Notes: a model not told the origin generated them from the sequence alone. 64,000 nucleotides of DNA from Natronoflexus pectinivorans (GCF_004345615.1 NZ_SLWK01000002.1:186001-250000); one strand, 5' to 3'. Positions 43,111-51,951 are shown, numbered from the stretch's first letter. A program made the numbers and translations.

Positions 43111-43461
43111 CTATTGGTTTTCGAACAGAGCCATAACCTGAAATGCAACCTTCCGGTTGTATTCCGTTGCCAGAGATTTATGGTTAATTAGGTCAACAAT
43201 GGTTCCAATAAAACAGAATCCCATGGTGAAAAAGTATAACACCCCCATCCCAATCTGATTTATTAGGAACCTTTGAATGCCGGCAAAACCTAAAAATCCA
43301 ATCAAGGTTGTGAGTAAAATAATTTGCGGATCGCGTCGTCTCGAACGATAGATGTACAGAATATTTCTGAACTCCTCGTCCGGTTTGTCTTTTAAGAGTG
43401 AGTTTAGAAACTGAGCTTCTTCCAGTTCTGCTTCAGGTAAATAGTTGAAGATTTTTTGCAT
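43111..43461 (-). CDS. TM2-domain membrane protein
   Basis: 116 residues. A charged N-terminal half is followed by a TM2 domain: LTTLIGFLGFAGIQRFLINQIGMGVLYFFTMG and a second helix region FIGTIVDLINH. The GIQRF(L) turn and the acidic residue in the second helix are typical of TM2. TM2 function in bacteria is unknown. The upstream DUF2752 gene ends 10 bases before its start, so the two form a pair. Confidence 0.85.
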   Translation of the reverse strand: MQKIFNYLPEAELEEAQFLNSLLKDKPDEEFRNILYIYRSRRRDPQIILLTTLIGFLGFAGIQRFLINQIGMGVLYFFTMGFCFIGTIVDLINHKSLATEYNRKVAFQVMALFENQ

Positions 43462-43471
43462 GGTGTCTGAT

Positions 43472-43765
43472 TTAGTAGCGATTATTCAATAAAGTATATA
43501 TTCTGTGTGTTAATATTATCATTGTAGGGATTCCTAATGGATGGCTGTGAATCGACTTTATAATCTCTCCCCTGAAAAGCCATGATATTGAGCGTCCCAA
43601 ACCGCAACCGGGACAAAACCCCATATCTAAATTATGCAACAGACATAATGAAAAATGTGCATGACTGGTTGGATTGTTAATGGCCAATAAAAATAACGCC
43701 AGCAACCATGTTGCGGCTTCAAAATATTTGGCTTTATAGCTCAAGATAGACCTAAATGAGATCAT
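43472..43765 (-). CDS. DUF2752 membrane protein
   Basis: 97 residues with two or three membrane helices around the DUF2752 signature MGFCPGCGLGRSISWLFRGE; HPLG follows. Function of the family is not known. It is co-directional with, and 10 bases upstream of, the TM2 gene. A second DUF2752 gene at 56818 is likewise paired with a small membrane protein. Confidence 0.85.
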   Translation of the reverse strand: MISFRSILSYKAKYFEAATWLLALFLLAINNPTSHAHFSLCLLHNLDMGFCPGCGLGRSISWLFRGEIIKSIHSHPLGIPTMIILTHRIYTLLNNRY

Positions 43766-43780
43766 TTATGAATTGATTAT

Positions 43781-43905
43781 CAATGTCGTTTAGTTAAGCG
43801 AAATAAACTGACAGGTTTTTTCCGGTCACTATTGATATTATTTCTTTTATCATCCTGTCCTAATAAGAATATCGAAACCTGTCAGATCTTAACTAAACGA
43901 TATTG
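43781..43905. repeat. 125-bp palindromic intergenic element
   Basis: CAATGTCGTTTAGTTAAG at 43781 and CTTAACTAAACGATATTG ending at 43905 are inverted copies with one mismatch. A second nested pair, CTGACAGGTTT and AAACCTGTCAG, lies inside. The centre is non-coding. It lies in the shared 5' region of the divergent DUF2752 and coiled-coil genes. The nested layout suggests a transposable-element relic or a structured RNA. Confidence 0.65.
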
Positions 43906-44008
43906 AATTGATTATGTATGTATAAATTTAATTCTTTTTGATTAGAAATAAGCATTTTATTTTTATCATTGTATAAAAAATACGAATCAATTAAGTCATC
44001 AAAATTGT

Positions 44009-44590
44009 ATGATACCTTTCAAATTGTATCCGTCGCTTGTTGCCATTTTATTGATGGCTCTTTTTTCGAATGTAAATGGTCAGGCATTAACAGTCCGCGA
44101 CAGCACACGAATTGAGCGTGCAGAGATAAAAGTTGAGCGTGCACTGGCTTCGCATAAACGGCATGAAAACAGGATTGTAGAAGGGGATTCGCTGATACAG
44201 GTGGGGTTGGAGATAAATGAAGCAGCAGTGGCGAAAATTGACAGTCTTTCATTGGAGATGCAAAAGCGAATGGATGAGTATCATGCCAAAGAGAGACAAC
44301 TGAGGCGACAAATGCGTAATTCAAGTGAGGCAGAGAGCAGAACTATTCGAAATACATTGCGTGATATGGACCGAGATCACAGAGCTACAGTGAGAGAAGA
44401 CGATGCGAAAATCAGAAACTGGCTAAGGGATGCCACTCAGGGGGCACGGCTGGTTGAAAGAGGAGAGAAGATGAAAAAGGATGCCAACAAGGCAATGAGA
44501 TCTACCCAACGCAATCTGAACCGTGCAAAAAAAGAACATTCCGATCTGCTCAACGAGCTAAATCTTGACGCTGCATTCACCGTCCGGTAA
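44009..44590 (+). CDS. Periplasmic coiled-coil protein 1
   Basis: 193 residues. A signal peptide (KLYPSLVAILLMALFSNVNG, cut near QA) is followed by an almost uninterrupted Arg/Lys/Glu-rich helix with heptad character (RIERAEIKVERALASH, EMQKRMDEYHAKERQLRRQM, MKKDANKAMRSTQRNL). No known domain is recognised. The protein at 46932-47504 shares length, signal peptide and patterns such as GDSLIQ/ADSLIT, RQLRRQMRNSS/RELEKLMRNAT and a RGEKMKKDANK/RGRELKREAER end, so the two are paralogues. Function unknown; a periplasmic structural or chaperone-like role is only a guess. Confidence 0.75.
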   Translation: MIPFKLYPSLVAILLMALFSNVNGQALTVRDSTRIERAEIKVERALASHKRHENRIVEGDSLIQVGLEINEAAVAKIDSLSLEMQKRMDEYHAKERQLRRQMRNSSEAESRTIRNTLRDMDRDHRATVREDDAKIRNWLRDATQGARLVERGEKMKKDANKAMRSTQRNLNRAKKEHSDLLNELNLDAAFTVR

Positions 44591-44723
44591 TATATCCCAA
44601 TTTCAAACCCCTCCACCTTCTCACCCTTCTACCATTTGACCTTTCTACCTTTCCACCATCTTTCATGACTATTGTTATGGTTTTTCAATGCATACTTTAT
44701 TAACTTTAAGAAAAAGGAGCATT

Positions 44724-45983
44724 ATGACAAGACCATTCATCAAACCCGAATCTCTTATGCAGTCTCATGGCTACGATTCCAGAGACTACTCAGGTGCAGT
44801 TAAGTGTCCCTTGTTTCAAACATCCACTTTCGCCTTTCATTCATCCGAAGAGGGAAAGTCTTTCTTTGAGTTGGCCTATGGGTTAAGAGAACCAAAACCC
44901 GGAGAGGAGCAGAAAATGATTTACAGTCGTTTGAATCATCCCAATCTTGAACTTATAGAAAAACGTCTTGCCGCATTGGAAAAATGTGACGATGCCGCAT
45001 TTTTTACCAGCGGAATGGCTGCTATTTCAGCGGTGATGTTTGCTTGGCTGCGTCCCGGAGATTTATTGCTATATGGTGCTCCGGTTTATGGCGGAACGGA
45101 TCATCTCATCAACCATGTTCTGCCACTTTTCGGAATCAATTCAGTTAGGTTTACAGCAAGTGATTCTATGGATAGGATAATGAGTATTATAAGAGAGTGT
45201 TATCCCGGGAAAGTGCCATCTGTAATTTTTATAGAAGTGCCGGGAAACCCCGTAAACTCTCTGATAGACATAGAAATGTGCAGTTCAATGGCTGCGAAAC
45301 TTGAGCGACTTGGGAAAAAACCGGTGCTGGTTGTTGATAACACTTTTTTAGGGCCTGTTTATCAAAAACCATTAGAATTCGGCGCTGATATTTCCCTCTA
45401 TTCGGCAACCAAATTTATAGGCGGGCACAGTGATTTAATCGCCGGAGCTTGTGCAGGCAGTTCACAATTGATTGCTCAACTCAAGCAACTGCGCACGTTT
45501 TTTGGATCAACACTTGATTCTCACACCTGTTGGATGATCTCAAGAAGCCTTGAAACGCTGCATGTAAGAGTGAAGCAGCAGGTTGAAAATGCTGTTCAGG
45601 TGGCTCATTATCTTAAAAATGAGCCGAAGATTCAAAGAGTTAATTATCCCGGGCTTTTGGAAGATGATCACCCCCAGCGGGAGATTTATAATCGTCAGTG
45701 TTTATCTCCCGGATCAATGATTGCCTTTGAAATTAAAGGAGGGGAGGAAGAAGCGTTCAGGTTTTTAAATAACTTACGGCTATTTAAAATAGCCGTAAGT
45801 CTTGGTTCCACTGAAAGTCTTGCTGAGCATCCTGCCACCATGACACATGTGGACGTGGCCTATGATGATCGGATTTTGTATGGCATCAGCGATCAGCTTA
45901 TTCGCCTTAGTATTGGTCTGGAAAACTCTGAAGACCTTATAAATGATATCAAACAGGCGCTTGATCAAGCAGTTCTGGATTAA
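44724..45983 (+). CDS. Cys/Met metabolism PLP-dependent enzyme
   Basis: 419 residues from ATG 44724, which has AAGGAG 4 bases upstream, a rare clear Shine-Dalgarno here; an in-frame start at 44688 lacks one. Fold-type I PLP motifs are SGMAAISAVMFAWLRPGD, PVYGGTD, EVPGNPVNSLIDI, VVDNTFLGP and SATKFIGGHSD with predicted Schiff-base Lys230. This is the cystathionine gamma-synthase/methionine gamma-lyase family. SLGSTESLAEHPATMTH near the C-terminus is the usual substrate-side loop. Reaction specificity (lyase or synthase) cannot be decided from motifs. It is monocistronic and convergent with the nitroreductase gene. A perfect 29-base palindrome lies in its 3' third. Confidence 0.9.
   Translation: MTRPFIKPESLMQSHGYDSRDYSGAVKCPLFQTSTFAFHSSEEGKSFFELAYGLREPKPGEEQKMIYSRLNHPNLELIEKRLAALEKCDDAAFFTSGMAAISAVMFAWLRPGDLLLYGAPVYGGTDHLINHVLPLFGINSVRFTASDSMDRIMSIIRECYPGKVPSVIFIEVPGNPVNSLIDIEMCSSMAAKLERLGKKPVLVVDNTFLGPVYQKPLEFGADISLYSATKFIGGHSDLIAGACAGSSQLIAQLKQLRTFFGSTLDSHTCWMISRSLETLHVRVKQQVENAVQVAHYLKNEPKIQRVNYPGLLEDDHPQREIYNRQCLSPGSMIAFEIKGGEEEAFRFLNNLRLFKIAVSLGSTESLAEHPATMTHVDVAYDDRILYGISDQLIRLSIGLENSEDLINDIKQALDQAVLD
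45772..45800. repeat. 29-base perfect palindrome inside the PLP enzyme gene
   Basis: ACTTACGGCTATTT and AAATAGCCGTAAGT are exact inverted copies separated by one base. The stretch is translated as NLRLFKIAVS, normal for the family, so it is not an insertion. Confidence 0.9.
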
Positions 45984-45994
45984 AAACTGAATGG

Positions 45995-46627
45995 TTATTT
46001 TTTATGACCAACAGATTGCCCGTACAATGGTCGTTTCATTTGATCAAGTTCCAGGAATTCGTGAATTTCATCGGCATCTATCCAGGCTCTGATAACACTT
46101 CCCAGCCCTTTGGATGCAGCTACCAGGTATACATTTTGTGCCATGAAGCCTGAGTTGGCATGCGATGGAATCAGACTCTCTGGTGTGATCTCATCGGGTG
46201 AATCCAGACCAGCTTTTTTCATGTCAGCAACAAAAACAAGATTTACTGCTGCATCAGCAACAAAATCCTGTAAACCTGCAACGCTTCTGTGATCTCCTTT
46301 TTTTATCAGTTGCAGTTTATGCTCTTCAGCATTATATAGATATACTCCCTTCTTTAGAAAAACGTACAACAACATCTCCTGTTTGTTCATCGATGAGGGG
46401 GCAGTTCTTTTATCTTCACGATTAAAACCCCAGGCAGCCCAACAGATATCGGATAAATCCTGAAGAGACAAATCTTTATCTGCAAACTCCCGTGTTGTCT
46501 GACGATCATTTAATGCCTGCATTAATGGTATTCCACCTGTTTTGTCGGGGGATGGAAGTTGTATGTCCTGAGCGCAAGCGCCATTGAAAATGGAAATAAA
46601 TAAAAGTGGTAAGATAATACGTTGCAT
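45995..46627 (-). CDS. Secreted SagB/ThcOx-type nitroreductase-fold protein
   Basis: 210 residues. The signal peptide (MQRIILPLLFISIFNGACAQ) predicts export to the periplasm. The rest is a short nitroreductase fold: DRQTTREFADKDLSLQDLSDICWAAWGFNR (the FMN-binding RxxxRxF box), APSSMNKQEMLLYVFLKKGVYLY, SGFMAQNVYLVAASKGLGSV, and a final PLYGQSVGHKK. SagB/ThcOx relatives use FMN and oxidise azolines or reduce nitro or quinone compounds. The substrate is unknown and an exported FMN enzyme is somewhat unusual. It converges on the PLP gene with an 11-base gap and no terminator between. Confidence 0.85.
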   Translation of the reverse strand: MQRIILPLLFISIFNGACAQDIQLPSPDKTGGIPLMQALNDRQTTREFADKDLSLQDLSDICWAAWGFNREDKRTAPSSMNKQEMLLYVFLKKGVYLYNAEEHKLQLIKKGDHRSVAGLQDFVADAAVNLVFVADMKKAGLDSPDEITPESLIPSHANSGFMAQNVYLVAASKGLGSVIRAWIDADEIHEFLELDQMKRPLYGQSVGHKK

Positions 46628-46931
46628 ACTAAATGGTTTTAGTTGATTAATAGATATCCAAAAATAACAAAAAGCAAATTAAGAGATCAGCAACAGAGAA
46701 GAATTTTATTCTTGTTTTTAATGTCTGATGTCAGATGTCTTGTTGTTATTGGGGTTTCTGGATTGGCATGGTTGATTTGGGATTAGTAATGAGGTGATTG
46801 TGCGTTCGTCAGGTATATTTTTACGTTCGTCATAAAAAATTAACCATTTATCACATATTAGTAACCAATTGACTGTTATCTGTTCAGCTATATATATCTT
46901 AGTTGCATTCAAACCTAAACAGCCATTAGAC
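46628..46931. other. Intergenic region between the nitroreductase and coiled-coil 2 genes
   Basis: 304 AT-rich bases between divergent genes. I see no repeat, RNA or supported ORF; a 21-codon upstream extension of the coiled-coil frame (from 46869) is hydrophobic but would displace the signal peptide. Confidence 0.4.
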
Positions 46932-47504
46932 ATGAAAAATGTAACATTCAAATTCCGAAAAGAATTCCTTCTTGTTTTAGTCGTTCTGTTTGTGTTACCG
47001 GTTGCATTGATTGCCGGGACTTCTAGTTCTGAAAACAATCCAACGGACAGACGCATTCAAAATGTTAAACAACAGCATGAAAGATATCAGTCGAGACTTG
47101 AAATGGCAGATTCTTTAATTACCACAGGCGATACCATCAGAGAGAGAACTTCTATTGAAATAAGGATAGCTACAGACAGAATGCACGAAAGAGCAAGAGC
47201 ATATACTCAGGAAAGACGTGAATTGGAGAAATTGATGAGAAATGCAACCCGAGAAGAGTTAACCGAACTGAGACTTCAGTTAAGAAATTTTGATCAGGCC
47301 TACCGTCAGGAGTTGAATGCTTATGATGAGTTTATGCGAGAGGTTATTCGCGAATCCGAAATAGGAACCCGAGATTTTGAGCGGGGACGTGAATTAAAGC
47401 GTGAAGCAGAAAGAGGGTTACGTGAAGCCACCAGATTGTTGGCAGAATTGCAACAAGAGATTGGGGGCGGTGAAAGTAGAGAGGTTGATGTGGCGACTAA
47501 TTAA
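46932..47504 (+). CDS. Periplasmic coiled-coil protein 2
   Basis: 190 residues from ATG 46932 (MKNVTFKFRKEF), which gives a standard signal peptide ending near LIAGTSS. The mature part is one long charged helix region (RIQNVKQQHERYQSRLEMADSL, RELEKLMRNATREELTELR, RGRELKREAERGLREATRLL) with a short Gly-rich tail. It is a paralogue of the protein at 44009-44590. No known domain. The sequence after the stop holds a clear terminator at 47570. Confidence 0.75.
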   Translation: MKNVTFKFRKEFLLVLVVLFVLPVALIAGTSSSENNPTDRRIQNVKQQHERYQSRLEMADSLITTGDTIRERTSIEIRIATDRMHERARAYTQERRELEKLMRNATREELTELRLQLRNFDQAYRQELNAYDEFMREVIRESEIGTRDFERGRELKREAERGLREATRLLAELQQEIGGGESREVDVATN

Positions 47505-47569
47505 TGACTGAAAGGATTTAAAGATGTCTTTCAATTTCTTATGAGACCCAATTAAATTATGATAGAACG

Positions 47570-47599
47570 AGCTATCTGCTTATGCAGATAGCTTTTTTT
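47570..47599 (+). terminator. Rho-independent terminator
   Basis: AGCTATCTGC (47570-47579) and GCAGATAGCT (47584-47593) form a perfect 10-bp stem with a TTAT loop, followed by TTTTTTA. It ends the coiled-coil 2 transcript. Confidence 0.9.
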
Positions 47600-47625
47600 A
47601 TATCTCTCTGGAATTGACGTCCAAC

Positions 47626-47653
47626 TTGATTTATTCTCATTTTATTACCTTTG
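47626..47653 (+). promoter_or_regulatory. Predicted promoter for the DUF3267 gene
   Basis: TTG at 47626-47628 and TACCTTTG at 47646-47653 with 17 bases between match the Bacteroidota consensus TTG-N17-23-TAnnTTTG. The start would fall near 47660, about 40 bases before the gene. Confidence 0.45.
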
Positions 47654-47699
47654 TACAATAGGGTGCTGTTTTCTGTATTTTAAAATTGAGTTTTTATTT

Positions 47700-48266
47700 A
47701 TGGAGGAGAAGAATAAACAAGAAAATATATATGAGGAAGTATCCATCCCTGTTGAGGAGGCTGCGCGATGGGTTATGCGTAATGTAATTCCTTTCTCACT
47801 GATTGCTTTGGTTCCTTTTTTTATGGTTTTTGGATTTGGCGTGTTTAGCGGAGTTTCTTTGGTAAGTGTTATCCTATTTATCGTGTTGGTATTGTTTGGC
47901 CTGGTTTTTCATGAACTCCTACATGCTTTAGTTTTTGTGATTTTTTCCAGAAATGGAATTCGTAACGTTTCTTTTGGTATTGAACCGAAAACTCGCTCTC
48001 CATGGTGTCATTTTAAAGGGGAAATGTCAGTTCTGTTGTATCGTGTAGGGGCATTAACTCCATTTTTTGTTATGGGTTTGTTCCCATTAATTTATGCCTG
48101 GTTCAATCAGTCTCCCGGATGGCTCTTTTTTGGATACATTTTTAGTGTAGGAGGTGGTGGCGACTGGGTCTCATTTTTTCTTACACGAAACCTAAAATGG
48201 AGTGACAAGATTAAGGATCATCCCTCAAAATTGGGTTTTTATATTGTGAAATCCTCAGAAAGATAA
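47700..48266 (+). CDS. DUF3267 membrane metalloprotease-like protein
   Basis: 188 residues with four predicted membrane helices (30-52, 55-82, 112-135, 138-160). HELLHALVF at 71-79 provides the HExxH zinc motif inside a helix, preceded by LFGLVF, as in DUF3267, a family related to site-2-type membrane peptidases. A GGGGDWVSFF segment late in the protein fits the conserved 'GD' third-ligand site of the family. Substrate unknown. Monocistronic, with its own predicted promoter; 433 bases lie downstream before the V-ATPase operon. Confidence 0.85.
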   Translation: MEEKNKQENIYEEVSIPVEEAARWVMRNVIPFSLIALVPFFMVFGFGVFSGVSLVSVILFIVLVLFGLVFHELLHALVFVIFSRNGIRNVSFGIEPKTRSPWCHFKGEMSVLLYRVGALTPFFVMGLFPLIYAWFNQSPGWLFFGYIFSVGGGGDWVSFFLTRNLKWSDKIKDHPSKLGFYIVKSSER

Positions 48267-48596
48267 ATTGTTACATTTTTTTTGTTGTCTAAAAAAACTT
48301 CTTTATTTTTAATTGAGATGCGATTTAATTTGTTTTAGACCATGATTTATCCGCTTTGTGAGTTTTTTTTTAGTTTTTTTTCAACAGTTTAATAAATTTG
48401 TTGAGAATGTTAATTATTAAGGGTTTCCATCGGTTATTTAGAATGTGTTTATATAAGATTCGATGGTGTACGCTGTTCATTTTCTTGTACAGCTTCTAGG
48501 AATAGTTTATTTTTACGTGTTTGGTTGAAGAAAATCAAGGCAATATATTTATGAGAAATGCTTTACCGGTATCGGTTAAACTGCACATACACTAAA
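48267..48596. other. AT-rich intergenic region upstream of the V-ATPase operon
   Basis: No supported ORF. It contains long T runs and TAAATTTG at 48393-48400, which fits the -7 consensus but lacks a TTG in the right place. If active, it would start an RNA of about 230 bases ending at the terminator at 48597-48640. Confidence 0.3.
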
Positions 48597-48640
48597 GAGG
48601 GTTTACAGGCGATAACATCGTCTGTAAACCCTTTTTTTAT
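48597..48640 (+). terminator. Rho-independent terminator or attenuator upstream of atpE
   Basis: AGGGTTTACAG and CTGTAAACCCT form an 11-bp stem around a partly paired loop, followed by TTTTTTT. It lies 60 bases before the V-ATPase operon and 330 bases after the previous gene, so it probably ends a leader or a small RNA rather than the DUF3267 transcript. Confidence 0.8.
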
Positions 48641-48699
48641 ATCAATTTTTAACAAAATAAACAATTAAATACTTGCAACAGCGTCAAAAATGAAATGTT

Positions 48700-49314
48700 A
48701 TGCAAACAAAAATTCAGGAGTTAACTGAAAAAATTTATAATGAGGGCGTTGAGAAGGCCCGGCAGGAGGCAGAAGCCATCATTAATGAGGCAAAAGAAAA
48801 AGCTGCTTCTCTCGAAAAGGATGCCCGAAAAAGTGCTGAATCCATTGTTAAGGAGGCTGAGGAGAAAGCTGAAACACTTAAAAAGCATGTGGAATCTGAA
48901 CTTAAAATGTCCATTAATCAGGCTGTAGCTGCATTAAAGCAGGATTTGGCATCGCTGGTCACCATGAAAGCTGTTCAACCAGGAGTAAAAGAACTGTTCA
49001 ATAATATTGACTTTCTTCAGGAGGTGGTTGTACAGATGGTTAAAGGCTGGGCTGAAAAAGAAAGTCTGGATATCAAGGTGGTGTTGTCCGAAAAGAATCA
49101 AAAGGAGTTGGAGAAACATTTCAAAAACCAGTTGGCCGATGAATTAAACAAAGGTTTGGAACTTGCATTTTCTGATGGTGTAAAATCCGGATTTAAGGTT
49201 GGTCCTGCTGACGGAAGTTATCAAATCAGCTTTAGTGATCAGGATTTTATCAACTTCTTTAAAACCTATTTGCGTCCCAAAACCAGTGAACTTCTTTTTG
49301 AGGAGAAGAAATGA
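48700..49314 (+). CDS. atpE: V-type ATPase subunit E (peripheral stalk)
   Basis: 204 residues. An N-terminal coiled coil rich in Ala/Glu/Lys (EKARQEAEAIINEAKEKAA, ESIVKEAEEKAETLKKHVE) and a C-terminal alpha/beta head match the E stalk subunit, which holds the A3B3 head against rotation. First gene of the operon; its stop overlaps the next start by ATGA. No separate G/H stalk subunit is encoded here. Confidence 0.9.
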   Translation: MQTKIQELTEKIYNEGVEKARQEAEAIINEAKEKAASLEKDARKSAESIVKEAEEKAETLKKHVESELKMSINQAVAALKQDLASLVTMKAVQPGVKELFNNIDFLQEVVVQMVKGWAEKESLDIKVVLSEKNQKELEKHFKNQLADELNKGLELAFSDGVKSGFKVGPADGSYQISFSDQDFINFFKTYLRPKTSELLFEEKK

Positions 49315-50177
49315 TGCAAAAAAACTATTATGCTTTAGTGGCCGGACTTCCTGATATTGCACTTGATGATAAAAAAGTGCTTATATCATCGTCCGATATG
49401 CGTGAATTGCTCAGAGACGAGGTGAATCAAAAGGACTTTGCTCTGGTGGAATTGATGTTTTTGCCATACGATCATATAAACCTTCTTAATATTTTATTCA
49501 AAAAAGAGAAGGATTGGGATGAACGCGGTAACATCTCAAAAGATGTTATGGAGAAATTGCAGGATAGAAAAAGCATTGAAGCAGCTGATCCAGATTTTGT
49601 GCCTGCCTACATGATCGAATTTCTTGAAAGGTTTCATGGGGAGGAACTGGTGGAGAACTATCATCAGGCAGAGCAAATGCTCACGGAAGGTTATTTTAAT
49701 TTCCTTTTGGATAGCTCAAATGAGTTTGTCCGCGAGGTATCTATGTACCAAAAAAATATTGGAAATTTAATGATGACTCTCAACGCCCGCAAGTATAACA
49801 TGAAGTTTGATGAGCATCTGGTTGGAGATGATGAAGTTACTTCAGCATTAAAAAAGAGCAGAACACGGGACTTCGGGCTCTATAATCAAATAACAGATAT
49901 CGAGCTGCTGATTCAGATTTTCGAGTCTGAAAATATGGTCGACAGGGAACTAAAATTAGATAACCATAAATGGCAATTTTTAGATGAGATCACGTTCTTC
50001 AACTATTTCACCATCGAAAAAGTGCTTGCCTTTTTGCTTAAGTTGTTCATAGTGGAGCGATGGATGAGTCTTGACAGCGAAAAAGGGAAAGAGATGTTTA
50101 ATCAATTGCTGAAAGATCTTGAATCAGACTTTCAGATTCCGGAAGAATTTACATTAGCATATGGAAAGAAAAAATAA
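49311..50177 (+). CDS. DUF2764 protein, probable V-ATPase subunit C equivalent
   Basis: 288 residues, helical and soluble: NYYALVAGLPDIALDD at the start, then ADPDFVPAYMIEFLERF and GNLMMTLNARKYNM. DUF2764 genes lie at this position in Bacteroidota V-ATPase operons where subunit C/d is expected and are thought to replace it as the socket between the rotor shaft and the K ring. Start: two overlapping ATGs at 49311 and 49314. The end overlaps atpA by 17 bases, indicating coupled translation. Confidence 0.85.
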   Translation: MMQKNYYALVAGLPDIALDDKKVLISSSDMRELLRDEVNQKDFALVELMFLPYDHINLLNILFKKEKDWDERGNISKDVMEKLQDRKSIEAADPDFVPAYMIEFLERFHGEELVENYHQAEQMLTEGYFNFLLDSSNEFVREVSMYQKNIGNLMMTLNARKYNMKFDEHLVGDDEVTSALKKSRTRDFGLYNQITDIELLIQIFESENMVDRELKLDNHKWQFLDEITFFNYFTIEKVLAFLLKLFIVERWMSLDSEKGKEMFNQLLKDLESDFQIPEEFTLAYGKKK

Positions 50178-51927
50178 AACCACAGGAAAAGTTGCCGGAA
50201 TTGTGGCCAACCTGGTGACCGTAAAAGTCGACGGCCCGGTGGCGCAGAATGAGATCTGCTTCATTTACCACAACGATGAGCGGCTCATGGCAGAGGTTAT
50301 TAAAGTGATAGGCGTTAATGCTTATGTCCAGGTGTTTGAAAGTACCCGTGGCGTTAGAGTAGGCTCTGATGTTGAGTTTGAGGGGCACATGCTTGAAGTA
50401 ACTTTGGGGCCGGGAATCTTATCCCGCAACTACGACGGTTTGCAGAACGACCTGGATAAAATGGATGGCGTTTTCCTCACAAGGGGTGAATATACCGACC
50501 CACTAAACCGAGAAGTAAAATGGGAATTTAAACCATTGGCAAAAGCAGGAGAGACTGTCTCTGCAGGTAGCTGGCTTGGTGAAGTGATGGAAAACAGCAT
50601 TCCGCACAGAATTATGGTGCCATTTAAAATGGAAAAACGATACGAGGTGAAGTCGGTGGTGGATGAAGGAGAATACACCGTTGATGAAACCATTGCCGTA
50701 GTTGTGGATGAGGATGGAAAGGAGATTCCTCTGACCATGGTTCAGAAGTGGCCTGTTAAAATGCCTGTTAAGGTTTATAAACATAAACCTCGTCCTTTTA
50801 AATTGCTGGAGACAGGAGTCCGTTGTATTGATACATTGAATCCCATAACTGAAGGAGGTACAGGTTTTATTCCCGGTCCCTTCGGTACCGGAAAAACCGT
50901 GTTGCAGCATGCCATCTCAAAACAGGCGGAAGCAGATATCGTGATTATCGCAGCTTGTGGAGAGCGTGCCAACGAGGTTGTGGAAATCTTTACGGAATTT
51001 CCCGAACTTGATGACCCACGTACAGGAAGAAAACTGATTGAACGTACAACCATTATTGCAAATACTTCAAACATGCCTGTGGCAGCGCGTGAAGCGTCTG
51101 TTTACACAGCCATGACTTTGGCGGAGTATTATCGTACTATGGGATTGAAGGTGTTGCTTATGGCCGACTCAACATCACGATGGGCTCAGGCTTTGCGTGA
51201 AATGTCAAACCGTTTGGAAGAACTTCCGGGACCCGATGCTTTCCCAATGGATCTTTCAGCAGTTATTTCCAATTTCTATGCCCGTGCAGGCTTTGTTTAT
51301 CTTCCAAACGGAGAGACCGGATCCATTACATTCATTGGAACCGTATCACCAGCCGGAGGAAACCTGAAAGAACCAGTTACCGAAAGTACACGTAAGGCTG
51401 CGCGTTGTTTCTACGGGCTTTCTCAAGCTCGTGCAGACAGCAAGCGATATCCGGCCATTGATCCTATCGATAGCTACTCAAAATATCTTGAATATCCTGA
51501 AGTACAGGAAAACCTGGTAGAAGTGGTAGGGGAAGAGTGGTTGGGCGAAGTACTTAAAGCCAAAGATGTTTTGCTGCGTGGAAAAGAAGCCATGGAGCAG
51601 ATCAATATTCTGGGTGATGATGGAGTACCCATCTCTTTCCACGACAGATTCTGGAAATCTGAACTGGTGGACTTCGTTATTCTTCAGCAGGATGCTTTTG
51701 ACTCGATTGATGCTTCAACCCCTATGAAACGCCAAAAATATATGTTGGCAAAAGTGCTTAAGGTGGCCGATTCTGAATTTGAGTTTGCACATTTTGAGGA
51801 GGTATCCGGTTTCTTTAAAGAGATCATTAATTTCTTTAAGCAGATGAACTATTCTGAATTTGAATCAGAAGAGTTTAAAAAGCATGAGAACAGGCTGGAA
51901 GATCTAATAAAGGAACGGAGAAATTAA
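50161..51927 (+). CDS. atpA: V-type ATPase catalytic subunit A
   Basis: 588 residues. Walker A is GPFGTGKTV (the family usually has GPFGAGKT). Other landmarks are AACGERANEV, LLMADSTSRWAQALREMSNRLEELPG and SPAGGNLKEPV, plus the long non-homologous insertion of A subunits (FLTRGEYTDPLNREVKWEF). It forms the catalytic ATP sites with subunit B. ADSTSRWAQALRE carries the expected signature residues. Nothing suggests loss of activity. Confidence 0.95.
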   Translation: MERKNKTTGKVAGIVANLVTVKVDGPVAQNEICFIYHNDERLMAEVIKVIGVNAYVQVFESTRGVRVGSDVEFEGHMLEVTLGPGILSRNYDGLQNDLDKMDGVFLTRGEYTDPLNREVKWEFKPLAKAGETVSAGSWLGEVMENSIPHRIMVPFKMEKRYEVKSVVDEGEYTVDETIAVVVDEDGKEIPLTMVQKWPVKMPVKVYKHKPRPFKLLETGVRCIDTLNPITEGGTGFIPGPFGTGKTVLQHAISKQAEADIVIIAACGERANEVVEIFTEFPELDDPRTGRKLIERTTIIANTSNMPVAAREASVYTAMTLAEYYRTMGLKVLLMADSTSRWAQALREMSNRLEELPGPDAFPMDLSAVISNFYARAGFVYLPNGETGSITFIGTVSPAGGNLKEPVTESTRKAARCFYGLSQARADSKRYPAIDPIDSYSKYLEYPEVQENLVEVVGEEWLGEVLKAKDVLLRGKEAMEQINILGDDGVPISFHDRFWKSELVDFVILQQDAFDSIDASTPMKRQKYMLAKVLKVADSEFEFAHFEEVSGFFKEIINFFKQMNYSEFESEEFKKHENRLEDLIKERRN

Positions 51928-51951
51928 TTTGTAACCTGAAAATTATTGATA

